A DNA stretch of 64,000 nt from Nostoc sp. UHCC 0926 (lineage in GTDB: Bacteria; Cyanobacteriota; Cyanobacteriia; Cyanobacteriales; Nostocaceae), in the NCBI RefSeq assembly GCF_028623165.1, contig NZ_CP117770.1, forward strand, positions 62,001-126,000, read 5' to 3'. A program made the position numbers and the translations under genes. This document shows, piece after piece, positions 15,965-25,558 of this stretch; the first letter of the stretch is position 1; each line of letters starts with the position of its first letter. Below the pieces are notes generated by a model. It did not search any database. It was not told the origin of the DNA and saw only the letters and a program-made list of their open reading frames with translations.

Positions 15965-16744
15965 ATGAAACAACCATTAAAGTACCAGTTCTGGCATTTA
16001 AATATTTCTCTAACTGTAGCTTTAGTAAGTATAACTTTCATAACTCAAATAAAGACTCAAGTGCTTGCCTCCAGTAGTATTCTCTTATCAAGAAACACAG
16101 GTAATTCATCAACCACAGTTATCTCTGCACTTGATATTTTTCGCAAAGCGTACGAAAATCGTTATACTTGGAACCCTCAATTTCCAGGTTATACGGCAAT
16201 AATAGAACTAAAACATGGCAATAAATACTATCGAGGAAACGTTATTGTCAAATCAGACATGAGCGTTCAAGTAACTGGTATTGATGAAGAAGAAGCACGT
16301 CAGATGGTGGAGATATCTTTAAAGACTATGCTTACTCATCACCGACGAGTTCCATTTAGTGAAGAACATAAGGATAGTACTTTTAAGCTTGTTGGTACTG
16401 ATAAAACTGGAGTTGCAGAAATTATTGAACAAGGACAGAAAACAGAAGCTCGGTATAAGATATTTCATAATCAGCTGACGCAGGTCAATCGTATTCTTGG
16501 AAATACTGCTGTCACCGTTGATGTCATAGACTCAGAGAAAACATCAGAAGGTTATTTAGCAACTAGATATCGCTCAACTTTCCGACAACCTCAGACTAAA
16601 CAAATTATAGGAGTGGAAGAATCAAAAGATACTTATATAAAAACTGCTGGTTACTATGTGCTAACACATCAAATAATCCACGATTTTCAAGAAGGACAGC
16701 TAACTGATATGGCAGAATTTAGATATATTAACATACAACTATAG
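15965..16744 (+). CDS. Exported DUF3386 family protein
   Basis: A 259-residue protein with an N-terminal hydrophobic signal (SLTVALVSITFITQI). It then matches DUF3386: ALDIFRKAYENRYTWNPQFP, GYTAIIELKHGNKYYRGNV, VTGIDEEEARQMVE, and YYVLTHQIIHDF near the end. DUF3386 is found mostly in cyanobacteria and plants and is of unknown function; the usual form lacks a signal peptide. It lies between the broken TpsB gene and TpsA in the same direction, so it may be part of the secretion operon or a passenger of it. Confidence 0.8.
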   Translation: MKQPLKYQFWHLNISLTVALVSITFITQIKTQVLASSSILLSRNTGNSSTTVISALDIFRKAYENRYTWNPQFPGYTAIIELKHGNKYYRGNVIVKSDMSVQVTGIDEEEARQMVEISLKTMLTHHRRVPFSEEHKDSTFKLVGTDKTGVAEIIEQGQKTEARYKIFHNQLTQVNRILGNTAVTVDVIDSEKTSEGYLATRYRSTFRQPQTKQIIGVEESKDTYIKTAGYYVLTHQIIHDFQEGQLTDMAEFRYINIQL

Positions 16745-16774
16745 GACTAGTATTTAATTTTTGAAATACACATA

Positions 16775-16843
16775 GGGTGTGTTAGCGCAGAAAGTACGGC
16801 ACCATTCCAAGCTCCTGGTGCGTTACGCTCTGCTAACACACCT
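16775..16843. repeat. MITE-like inverted repeat
   Basis: ggtgtgttagcgcag at the left pairs with ctgctaacacacc at the right, with ctcctggtgcgttacgc inside. Short elements with GGTGTGTTAGCG termini are widespread in filamentous cyanobacteria. It sits between the DUF3386 gene and TpsA. Confidence 0.65.
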
Positions 16844-17075
16844 TACAAGAGTACTGAAATTTTTTCATAAATCAAATATGATTTCTATATCGCTAAATAT
16901 TCATTAGAATATAAACCATTGAAGTTTTACTTAGTTATAAAATAATAATTTATTTATGAGATTCACAAAGATGTATTCCAACTTGAAAACCAGAATATTG
17001 ACTTAGCTTTTTGGAAAAAATATTATGAATTTTCTTCAATTTTACAAAGTATTAATTTATATAATTTACCCTATC

Positions 17076-19526
17076 ATGGACTTAAAATTTCAGAACAAAT
17101 TTTTGAATTTAGTAAGTTTTTTGGCAGTAAGTACTGGGATAATTTTATTTCCAGATTATACTCTTACTCAAATTATTCCCGATCAGACTTTACCTGTTAA
17201 TTCTCGCATAACAAAAAAAGCTAACATCAGCACAGTCGAAGGAGGCACTCAAGCTGGAGGAAATTTGTTCCATAGCTTTCTAGAATTTTCTATACCTAAT
17301 GGTAATACAGCGTATTTTAATAACGCTGCAACAATCCAAAATATTATTACTCGGATAACAGGTGGAACAATCTCTAATATAAATGGAATAATTCGCACTA
17401 ATGGAAGAGCTAACTTATTTCTGATTAATCCCAAGGGATTTATTTTTGGAACTAATGCCAAATTAAATATTGCTGGTTCGTTTTTAGTAAGTACGGCAAA
17501 TAGTCTAATCTTTGCTGATGGTAATCTGTTCAGTGCTGTACAATCTGAAAACAAACCTTTGCTGACCATTAAAGTTCCTTTGGGATTTCAATTTGGAGCA
17601 AATCCAGGAAGAATTTTGTTACAGGGTAATGGTCAGGGTCTGAGATACACCTCTGATCTGGTTGACACGACTCTGGGTTTGCATATACAGCCGAATCAAA
17701 CCTTAGCACTGGTAGGTGGTGATGTAGTACTTGAGGGTGGAACTATAAAGACAGCAGGCGGACGCATTGAATTAGGCAGTGTGTCCGGACCTGCTTTTGT
17801 CGGACTAACGCCAACTAGTAATGGTTTGACTTTGGATTATCAAGGCATTCAAAACTTCCAAGATATTAAACTATCCCAGCAGGCGGCAGTGGATGCAAGC
17901 GGAAAGGGTAGCGGTGATATCCAGATCCAAGGCAGGCAAATTAGTTTAACTGGTGGTTCTCAGATTGAAGATAGTACCTTGGGAACAGAAGCGGCGGGTA
18001 CTTTATTGGTGAAAGGATCTGAGTCGGTAGAGCTAAATGGAACTTCATCTGAAGGAATTCCCACTGCTTTAGGCGCTCAAGTTTACCCAGAAGCTAGCAG
18101 TGCTGGGGGCAAGATAGTTATTGAAACTGGAAAATTAATTGTTCGGAATGGGGCGCAGATATCTTCTGATACTCTTGGTGCTGGTTCAAGTGGCACTTTA
18201 ACAGTTTCATCCAACGATTCGGTAGAAGTAAGTGGTGCTTCAGCAGACGGTTTATCTCTCAGTGGTTTATATACTTTAGCGCTTCCAGGGTCAAGCGGTA
18301 ACGGAGGTGATTTAAGCATTAAAACTGGACAATTAATTGTTCAGGATGGGGGACAAATAGCTTCTAATACCTTTAGTACTGGTTCGGGAGGTAGCTTAAC
18401 GATTTTATCTCGTAATTCAATAGCAGTAACTGGAGTATCCAATATTAAAAAGTTTACTAGCAATTTAAGTACTGTAGCTGAACCAGGGTCAAATGGAAAT
18501 GGCGGCAACTTAATGCTGGAAACTCCACAGCTAACTGTCCAAAATGGAGGCATTATATCAACTGCTACATTTGGTAAGGGAGTGGGTGGTACTTTATCTG
18601 TGAAAGCTGATTCAATAGAACTAAGTAGCCCTTTATGGTCTGATCTTAGCCTTATCAGTGGATTATCATCTCGCTCTGGAGGAGTCGGAAATGCTGGGAC
18701 TTTAAATATTAAAACTAGGCAGTTGTCTATTCATGATGGTTCTCAAATTACAGTCAGCAACAGTGGCACTGGAAGTGCAGGATTTGTACAAATTGATGCT
18801 AAATCTATCAATCTAAATAATCAAGCTAACATCACAGCCTCAAGTGTTTCAGGTGTTGGCGGCAATATTTTCATAAATACAGGATCTTTCCAGCTAAGTA
18901 ATCAGAGTACTGTCACAACAACCGCAGCAAATAAAGGCAATGGTGGCAATATCAACATTGACGCAGATATAATAACTGCTTGGAAAAAAAGTAACATTAC
19001 AGCAAATGCTTTTGAAGGTCGTGGAGGCAATATCAGAATTAACGCCAAGGGACTCTTTATTTCTCGTGATACCAGGATCACAGCAAGTTCTCAAAAGGGT
19101 ATAGATGGCACAGTTAAGTTTAATGGGGACATAGAACCACGCCCCACTAATGCAAAACCAGAAGTAACTAGAAAAAATCCACAAATTGTTTCAGCTTGTG
19201 GAAGAAATTCCGGTGTAGCAACAGGCAAGTTTGTAATTACTGGAACTGGTAGTCCACCAGCAACTCTCAAGGATCAGGTGTCTCTAAACACTGGATGGCT
19301 CGATAATTCTGCTCAATCTCAAATCACTGATTATTCAAGTATATCAAACCCAGCAACTGAAGAAGCAACCCAGATTGTAGAGGCTACTACTTGGACAAAA
19401 AGCTCTGATGGAGGCATTTATTTCGTACCAGATTCTGAGGCAGTGCTTCCTAACACTTCATTATCTGTTAATCATTCGTGCTTCAACAAAAACTCTCTCC
19501 CGCAAGTATCATTGACACAAAAGTAG
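17076..19526 (+). CDS. TpsA-type exoprotein (filamentous hemagglutinin N-terminal domain)
   Basis: About 816 residues. The signal region (FLNLVSFLAVSTGIILFPDY) is followed by the TPS secretion domain: RITKKANISTVEGGTQAGGN, LFHSFLEFSIPNG, NITRITGG-like repeats and LFLINPKGFIFGTNA (the NPxGIxFG motif). The rest is a right-handed beta-helix with repeats such as GGxLxIKTGQLIVQDGGQIA and GTGSAG. The C-terminus contains VSACGRNSGVATGKF, common in cyanobacterial TpsA proteins. It should be exported by TpsB and act at the cell surface in adhesion or aggregation. ATG 17076 starts the signal; an in-frame ATG at 17025 would add 17 residues. CHAT follows after nine bases. Confidence 0.88.
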   Translation: MDLKFQNKFLNLVSFLAVSTGIILFPDYTLTQIIPDQTLPVNSRITKKANISTVEGGTQAGGNLFHSFLEFSIPNGNTAYFNNAATIQNIITRITGGTISNINGIIRTNGRANLFLINPKGFIFGTNAKLNIAGSFLVSTANSLIFADGNLFSAVQSENKPLLTIKVPLGFQFGANPGRILLQGNGQGLRYTSDLVDTTLGLHIQPNQTLALVGGDVVLEGGTIKTAGGRIELGSVSGPAFVGLTPTSNGLTLDYQGIQNFQDIKLSQQAAVDASGKGSGDIQIQGRQISLTGGSQIEDSTLGTEAAGTLLVKGSESVELNGTSSEGIPTALGAQVYPEASSAGGKIVIETGKLIVRNGAQISSDTLGAGSSGTLTVSSNDSVEVSGASADGLSLSGLYTLALPGSSGNGGDLSIKTGQLIVQDGGQIASNTFSTGSGGSLTILSRNSIAVTGVSNIKKFTSNLSTVAEPGSNGNGGNLMLETPQLTVQNGGIISTATFGKGVGGTLSVKADSIELSSPLWSDLSLISGLSSRSGGVGNAGTLNIKTRQLSIHDGSQITVSNSGTGSAGFVQIDAKSINLNNQANITASSVSGVGGNIFINTGSFQLSNQSTVTTTAANKGNGGNINIDADIITAWKKSNITANAFEGRGGNIRINAKGLFISRDTRITASSQKGIDGTVKFNGDIEPRPTNAKPEVTRKNPQIVSACGRNSGVATGKFVITGTGSPPATLKDQVSLNTGWLDNSAQSQITDYSSISNPATEEATQIVEATTWTKSSDGGIYFVPDSEAVLPNTSLSVNHSCFNKNSLPQVSLTQK

Positions 19527-19535
19527 TGACTAAAA

Positions 19536-22043
19536 ATGACTAAATATCTGTATGGATTTAGATATGTATTTTTAGGTATTTTGTGTTTATTCATAGTTCT
19601 TAGCAAACCCTGTTTGCTGACAGCCCAAACTCCAAATGAAAAATCACAACATAGCCAAGCACAATTTCTTACTAAAAAAGGTTTTGAGCAACTGAATCAA
19701 GGACAGTCTTCAGAAGCCGTTAATACTTGGAAAGAAGCCGAGAAAATATATCGTCGAATTCATTTAGATGATGGAGTAGCTGGAAGCTTGATTAATCAAA
19801 GCCTTGCCCTAAAAGCTTTAGGATTGTACCCTGACACCTGTGACATACTTTTGAAAGCTTTGAAAATAGATAAGCCGATCTGTAACTCAACAGTTGAACA
19901 ATCAAGCAATTCTACTAAAGAAGTGTTAATGGCAGCAATTCATCAATTAAATCCAACGCCAGTCAACTTACTTGGATTAGAAAAATTGGGTGAGGCTTTA
20001 CATTTAATCGGGAATTTAAATGAATCAGAAATAATTTTACAGGAAACGTTGTTGATTACTCAAAATATCTTTCCTAAAAAAGATGTAAGTTCAATATTAT
20101 TTTTGTGGGGGAACACTAAAGAGGCAATGTACGAGAGAAGGAAGAACCAATATATATGGATAGAGGAAATAACTGAGCATCAAAAAAATATTAATCAAAT
20201 TAAAAAAGAGGCATTGGCTTCTCTTGATTATTACCAGCAAGTAAATTATCTAGTTAACGCTCCTCAATCTACCAAGCTACAGTCTCAGTTACGCTGCTTG
20301 AATTTATTGTTAGATTTTGATAAATGGCTGAGAACCGAGTTCAAATCAGGTAATGATACATTGGCTACAACTCAAACCCAAATTAATCAACAGATCCAAC
20401 CTCTAATAAAGCTAATTTTCAAAAACTCTTTCTTATTTGATGAATTACCTGCTAGCACATCTATTTTTGCAAAGCTTAATTTTGCCGAAAGTTTGAATGA
20501 AACTTCAAATAAACAATTGCAGTCGTTAGCTATTCAATATACTGAATCCGCTTTCCAAGCGGCTAAAAGCATTGATAGTAGGCGATTAGAATCTTACAGT
20601 TTAGGCACTTTAGGTAAATTACAGCCAGAAGCATCGCAAAGATACTTTGAAAAAGCTCTATTGTTTGCTCAATCAATTAATGCATGGGACATTGCCTATG
20701 AATGGCAGCAGCAGTTAGGAAATTTGTACAAAAAGCAGGGAAAGACTGAAGCAGCTCTTCAAGCTTATGATGCAGCTATTAAGAATCTTACTCACATTCG
20801 GGGAAACCTCTTAGCCAACAATCCAGATACACCATTCTTCTTTTATGAAAAAGTAGAGCCTGTATACCGGAACTATATGCGATTGCTATTAGCAAATCTT
20901 AATCCGGACTTAGAAAAAGTAGTTAAAGTCAATGAAGGACTACAAACAGCAGAGTTAGAAAATTATCTTCAGTGTGGCAATTTTGACCTTGTAGCTTTGA
21001 ATAATCTGAAAAATTTAGCTAACATCCCCCCAATAATTCATATTATTGATTTGGGCGATATTATAGAAGTAATTGTTCAGTCACCTGACAAATCCCTTCA
21101 CCACCACTCTGTTGAGCCAAAGCTAGTTAGATTGAACGCAGATTATCTTTTACAAACTTTACAGGACAGAAACTTTGCTAATACTAGCAGTGACGGGATT
21201 CTTCCCTATTCTCAAGCGCTTTATAATTCGTTAATTGCACCCGTCAAGGAATATCTCCCCCTAGATGGAACATTAGTATTTACTCTAGATACATCTTTGC
21301 AAAGTTTACCTATGGGTTTACTTCATGATGGAAAAAATTATTTACTTCAGCAATACAGCATTACAGAAACTCTCGGCTCTAAAGTTCGACAACCCAAGTT
21401 TCTAAATAAAGAACAGTTAATAGTTTTAATTGCTGGACTCTCCAAACTAAGTCCAAGCTTGAACGGTCTAAATTCTCCCAAAGGCATGAGAGTGCTGCCA
21501 GAGGTTGCAGCAGAAGTAGCAAATATCAAAGAAGAAACTAAGTCTTCACTCTCATTGCTCAATGAAAAGTTTACTTATAAGCGTTTCCAAGAAGAACTGA
21601 GTACAGGGCATTTTCCAATTATCCACTTAACAACTCATGCTCAATTCAGTTCGCTTCCTCAACAGACAATGTTTTTTAGTTGGGACAAACCAATCAATTT
21701 ATTAGAGTTTGACAGTTTGCTTAAACAAAAAAACCAAACCAGTGAAGATGCAATTGAGTTACTGGTTTTAAGTGCTTGTGAGACAGCCAAAGGAAATAAG
21801 CGCTCGGCGTTAGGAATCGCTGGGATCGCAGCCCAAGCCGGAGCAAGGAGTACTGTCGCAACTTTATGGCGTGTGGATGACAAATCTACCGCTCTCCTCA
21901 TCAAAGAATTTTATAAGGAGTTGAAAGATGGTAAAACTAAAGCAGAGGCACTACGTCTTGCACAATTGAGTTTGCTGTCAAATCCAGATTACTCCCACCC
22001 TTACTATTGGGCCGGTTTCCTCCTCGTCGGTGGTTGGCTTTGA
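19536..22043 (+). CDS. Exported TPR-CHAT domain protein
   Basis: An 835-residue protein with an N-terminal signal or anchor (VFLGILCLFIVLSKPCLL). TPR-like helical repeats follow (about 45-110, 330-430, for example AALQAYDAAIKNLTHIRG), then a C-terminal CHAT caspase-like protease domain. The catalytic dyad is His701 (HLTTHAQFSS) and Cys748 (LVLSACETAKG), followed by GIAGIAAQAGARSTVATLWR and YYWAGFLLVGG, the domain's end signature. CHAT proteases cleave partner proteins when triggered. An export signal with a TpsA gene immediately upstream suggests a periplasmic or surface role, perhaps processing the exoprotein (inference). Its last 40 bases overlap the convergent gene on the other strand. Confidence 0.88.
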   Translation: MTKYLYGFRYVFLGILCLFIVLSKPCLLTAQTPNEKSQHSQAQFLTKKGFEQLNQGQSSEAVNTWKEAEKIYRRIHLDDGVAGSLINQSLALKALGLYPDTCDILLKALKIDKPICNSTVEQSSNSTKEVLMAAIHQLNPTPVNLLGLEKLGEALHLIGNLNESEIILQETLLITQNIFPKKDVSSILFLWGNTKEAMYERRKNQYIWIEEITEHQKNINQIKKEALASLDYYQQVNYLVNAPQSTKLQSQLRCLNLLLDFDKWLRTEFKSGNDTLATTQTQINQQIQPLIKLIFKNSFLFDELPASTSIFAKLNFAESLNETSNKQLQSLAIQYTESAFQAAKSIDSRRLESYSLGTLGKLQPEASQRYFEKALLFAQSINAWDIAYEWQQQLGNLYKKQGKTEAALQAYDAAIKNLTHIRGNLLANNPDTPFFFYEKVEPVYRNYMRLLLANLNPDLEKVVKVNEGLQTAELENYLQCGNFDLVALNNLKNLANIPPIIHIIDLGDIIEVIVQSPDKSLHHHSVEPKLVRLNADYLLQTLQDRNFANTSSDGILPYSQALYNSLIAPVKEYLPLDGTLVFTLDTSLQSLPMGLLHDGKNYLLQQYSITETLGSKVRQPKFLNKEQLIVLIAGLSKLSPSLNGLNSPKGMRVLPEVAAEVANIKEETKSSLSLLNEKFTYKRFQEELSTGHFPIIHLTTHAQFSSLPQQTMFFSWDKPINLLEFDSLLKQKNQTSEDAIELLVLSACETAKGNKRSALGIAGIAAQAGARSTVATLWRVDDKSTALLIKEFYKELKDGKTKAEALRLAQLSLLSNPDYSHPYYWAGFLLVGGWL

Positions 22044-23056
22044 AATTTCATCAATTTTAGCCGTGACTGCACCTGAGCTAATTCATTAGAGTTGCCACTA
22101 CTTTTCGCCAACCACTCTGCCATCTTGTATTCACGAAAAGCTTCATTTAGTAACCATGCATCTAAATAGCGATCTCCTAGTACTCTAAACAGAGTTGGAT
22201 TTTTACTACCTGCTGCCACTCTTGCTTTTAATGTATTAATTGTTTCATTTAAAAACCCTTTTGACATATATATAATGTCTATGTCTCGGAAAGCAGCTTC
22301 GTCGGGAGATAAGCCTAATTTCTTAATTACATTCACCTCCTCTAGAACCTGTTTAACATTACTTTCAGGCAATACATGGACTACTAACTTCCCAGGAGAA
22401 TTAATCGGAGAGTCACCTTTATTTGCAGTTACAGTAATTGTATACGCAGCGCTGTACTCCAATTCTTTTCGCTCTTTTGGATAGGGCAGTATAGTATCTT
22501 TTACTTCTGTTTCCCAGTGAAATTCATAACTAGTGACCTCTACTGTATAGCTTGTAGCATTCTTCACAGGATGCCAAGAAATTGTCGGTCGGGTATTCAA
22601 AAGTATATTTCCGTAGGGAGTAATCAGCTTTAGTGAATCTTCATCCTCACCTGGGCCTTTCATCTTCGGGCAGCCATCTCGATTTAGAGGTGTACATTGC
22701 CGTCGTTCTGCTTGAACTTGTGGCGGCCTACATATACCTGAGACACCGAAAATAGCACTCTGCTGAAATTTTAAAACCTGACGACTCGAATAGCATACAG
22801 CTTTTACTGTACTTCCATTAGATGGGTTAATCTTATCTCCTAGACAAATCTCGCTTCCGACTGCTAGATAGCGATCGCCTGAGCTGATAATTCGACCAAC
22901 TTCATTAATGCAGACACGCTTTGCTACTAGTTGGGGTTGAGCCAATGCGCCGCCAGAGTTTGATAGAAGCATTATTGATGCAATTGTTACCAATGGAACT
23001 CTAGAGACTTTTTTCCCTACTTCGTTTGTTGAGTCTGGTATGGCTAGATTGGGCAT
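22004..23056 (-). CDS. Exported hypothetical protein associated with TPS/CHAT loci
   Basis: A 350-residue protein. An N-terminal hydrophobic stretch (VPLVTIASIMLLSNSGGALA) looks like a signal peptide. The N-terminal half has conserved cysteines (RVCINEV, EICLG, AVCYSS, GICRPP, RRQCTPLNRDGCP). The middle resembles an Ig/fibronectin-like module (ITPYGNILLNTRPTISWHPV, SYTVEV) and the C-terminus is helical and TPR-like (FRVLGDRYLDAWLLNEAFRE). Proteins with this arrangement occur near CHAT and TPS genes in cyanobacteria as far as I recall, without assigned function. Together with the kinase upstream on the same strand it could form a two-gene transcript (62 bases apart). Confidence 0.65.
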   Translation of the reverse strand: MPNLAIPDSTNEVGKKVSRVPLVTIASIMLLSNSGGALAQPQLVAKRVCINEVGRIISSGDRYLAVGSEICLGDKINPSNGSTVKAVCYSSRQVLKFQQSAIFGVSGICRPPQVQAERRQCTPLNRDGCPKMKGPGEDEDSLKLITPYGNILLNTRPTISWHPVKNATSYTVEVTSYEFHWETEVKDTILPYPKERKELEYSAAYTITVTANKGDSPINSPGKLVVHVLPESNVKQVLEEVNVIKKLGLSPDEAAFRDIDIIYMSKGFLNETINTLKARVAAGSKNPTLFRVLGDRYLDAWLLNEAFREYKMAEWLAKSSGNSNELAQVQSRLKLMKFQSQPPTRRKPAQ

Positions 23057-23118
23057 TGAAAATATTGTCTGATTATCTTTAAGTTAGTAGCATAACGGGA
23101 TTAGGGAACAAAAAAAGC

Positions 23119-25095
23119 CTATGGTGAAGATCCCGGCACAATATCTCCCAATAACCGCTTTAATACTTGCTTCCTCCATTTCTGAACCTCTAATTGGTTA
23201 GACTCAGCAACCAAGCAGACTTCCCAGGATATCCTTGCATGATTAATTTCCCCCAAGGCTTCATGTACTTGTGCTAGCAGGCAGTAAGCATCTGTTCTTT
23301 TGGAATCCAAGTCTGTCGCTTTTTCTAAATATTCCTTCGCCTCACTATACTTTTTTTGTCCTAATTTTGCCCAGCCTAGATTCTTGTACAAAGTAGCTTG
23401 ACTTTCAAGGTCTTTAGTTTTTTGTAACCCGTTTAAAGCTAAAGAAACTGCTGTATTATAATCACCAGTTAAATTCTTTAATCTTGATAGATTATTAAGG
23501 GGTTGTGCATCTCCATTGCTATTTTGTATAGCCAATTTATATTGAATTTCCGCTAATGTGTATTCGCCTCGCTCATCATAATAACTTCCCAATCCGTAAT
23601 GCCCTTCCCAAGCATTAGGTTTTAATTTAAATAAGGTTTCATAACTATCGTTAACACACTTGTCATCACCTAAATCTTGACATATTAAAGCCAAATTATT
23701 GTAAATAACTACATCTTTAGGATTAAATTTAATAGCTAGGTTATAATATATTTTAGCATTTTTAGGGGTGATTCCGCGTCGTTCAGCCTGATCGAAGTAG
23801 AACTTAGAGATTGAATAAGTCAAATTATGATTATATTTAACTGCTGCTTCAAAATCTTTGCCAGCCTCGGAAATACGATTTTCTTTATGTGATTTTTCCC
23901 CTTGTTCTAGAAAATAATTTGCTACTATAATATTTAACTTATAATCCAAATTAACTGCTTTCTGAAAATAGCTTGTGGCTTCATCAAACTTATTTTCTCT
24001 TTGAGCTTTTTTGCCTTCATTTAGATAATAGTTTGCTACTATAGGTAGCGATGCATATATCAAACCAGCGATGCTTAGTAAGCCTAATACAAACGCACTA
24101 ATTTGAAATGGCTTTGATTTGATTACTCTATTAAGCTTTGATTGAAATGGTAAACGCTCTAACCTCTGCAAGATTACTCGCGTAGTTTGCGGACGCTGCC
24201 CTGGTAAAGGAGCCATTAATTCATCAAGAAAATCAGCGAAGGGCTTGTCAATCTGCGGTGTTTGCTCTCTCCAAATTAGATTCCCTGTCTTTTTATCTGT
24301 TGGAATATCTATCAATTGAATACCAGTAACTAGTTGCACAAAAGTCCGACCCAGAGCATAGAAGTCTGATTGAGGTACTGCTTGACCATTTACTTGTTCA
24401 AATGGAGAGTAACGAGGTGTACTGACAGATGTAATTTCGTATCGTCCTCCCCTACCTGTGCTAGATCCCCCACTTCCACTGACTTTTGCCAAGTAGGTAT
24501 CAGTCACTCGCCGTGCTACACCAAAATCAATTAATGCAAGTTGTCCACTTGACTGAAGAATTATATTAGAAGGTTTAATATCTCTATGAAAAATTTCTGT
24601 ACGGTGTACTTCATCAAGGATTTCAACTAACTGTCGAAGCCATTGTAATGCTACGGTTTGTGAAATTCGCCCATTAGACTCTAACCATTGTTCTAAGTTT
24701 TCTCCTTCAAATTTATCCATGATTAAACAATGCAATGTTAAAGAGCTATTGTTCGGAATAAAAGTGAAAAAGTCATCTATAGTACTTTTAGGAATGCATG
24801 GGTGTTCAATAAGCCGTAAGGTGAGGGATTCCCGCTCAATGAGATCAACTAACTTAAGTGTGTTCCATTTTAAAACTTTCATGACTCGCCGCTTAGGACC
24901 AGAATTCCATTGAGTACCGGCATCGTCCACTTCAAAAACTTCCATATAGCTAAATGGGTTTTCGGTAAGCTCCCTTAATGGCTTAACTAGACAAATGCGG
25001 TCGTTAATTAGCAATGAAGTCCCACAGAAGAGACAGTGATTAACGTCATCAGGATTTTGACGTTGTTTGCAAAGAGGGTTAATACAGTAACCCAT
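23119..25095 (-). CDS. 4-Cys type Ser/Thr protein kinase with TPR tail
   Basis: A 658-residue protein. The N-terminus has four zinc-ligand cysteines (C4, C9, C21, C24; CINPLC, CLFC), the cyanobacterial '4-Cys' kinase signature. A Hanks-type kinase domain follows, with catalytic Lys73 (VMKVLKW), HRDIKPSN (170-177), DFG (190-192) and the activation segment ending STPRYSPFEQV. A single transmembrane helix (about FQISAFVLGLLSIAGLIYAS) leads to at least six TPRs (AEIQYKLAIQNSNGDAQPLN, EAKEYLEKATDLD). All catalytic residues are present. It probably senses or binds partners through the TPRs on the far side of the membrane. Its start is followed upstream by a divergent spacer towards the STAND gene. 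Confidence 0.9.
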   Translation of the reverse strand: MGYCINPLCKQRQNPDDVNHCLFCGTSLLINDRICLVKPLRELTENPFSYMEVFEVDDAGTQWNSGPKRRVMKVLKWNTLKLVDLIERESLTLRLIEHPCIPKSTIDDFFTFIPNNSSLTLHCLIMDKFEGENLEQWLESNGRISQTVALQWLRQLVEILDEVHRTEIFHRDIKPSNIILQSSGQLALIDFGVARRVTDTYLAKVSGSGGSSTGRGGRYEITSVSTPRYSPFEQVNGQAVPQSDFYALGRTFVQLVTGIQLIDIPTDKKTGNLIWREQTPQIDKPFADFLDELMAPLPGQRPQTTRVILQRLERLPFQSKLNRVIKSKPFQISAFVLGLLSIAGLIYASLPIVANYYLNEGKKAQRENKFDEATSYFQKAVNLDYKLNIIVANYFLEQGEKSHKENRISEAGKDFEAAVKYNHNLTYSISKFYFDQAERRGITPKNAKIYYNLAIKFNPKDVVIYNNLALICQDLGDDKCVNDSYETLFKLKPNAWEGHYGLGSYYDERGEYTLAEIQYKLAIQNSNGDAQPLNNLSRLKNLTGDYNTAVSLALNGLQKTKDLESQATLYKNLGWAKLGQKKYSEAKEYLEKATDLDSKRTDAYCLLAQVHEALGEINHARISWEVCLVAESNQLEVQKWRKQVLKRLLGDIVPGSSP

Positions 25096-25558
25096 ATTTT
25101 AGTATATGTAACACACTTTTATGTATAATCTAATATACAGTAATTTCCTCAAACTACCCCTTCGTGTCGTAAAAGATGGAACAATATGTAAATTGAGAAT
25201 TTTAGGCAGCCTCATTTAAACATCAATGTATACTATAATTCATTAAAATTCTGCATCCCTTAGAAAAGAAAGTAATAAAAATTACATCTATATTACAGTA
25301 ATCGTTAGAAGACTCACTGTTTAGCTGAAAATTCGGTAACCCAATTTCAGTAAAGAACCTTGCCTTTAAGTGCTAATCTTCCTGTTTTCTCTTGCCGTAC
25401 TCCATCGAAGATGTGTCCATAAAAGTAATTCTTATTGTAAGTAATCAACATTAGAAATTTTTATGGTACTTTTTTGAAAAAAATAAACTATAACATGAAA
25501 AATCAAATATGATTGATACAATGCAATCTGCTCTTAAAACTAAGCCTAATCTATAAAA
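25096..25558. other. Divergent intergenic region, no gene seen
   Basis: About 460 AT-rich bases between the divergently oriented kinase and STAND genes. It must contain promoters for both, but I cannot fix clear -35/-10 boxes. No repeat family or hairpin stands out. Confidence 0.4.
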
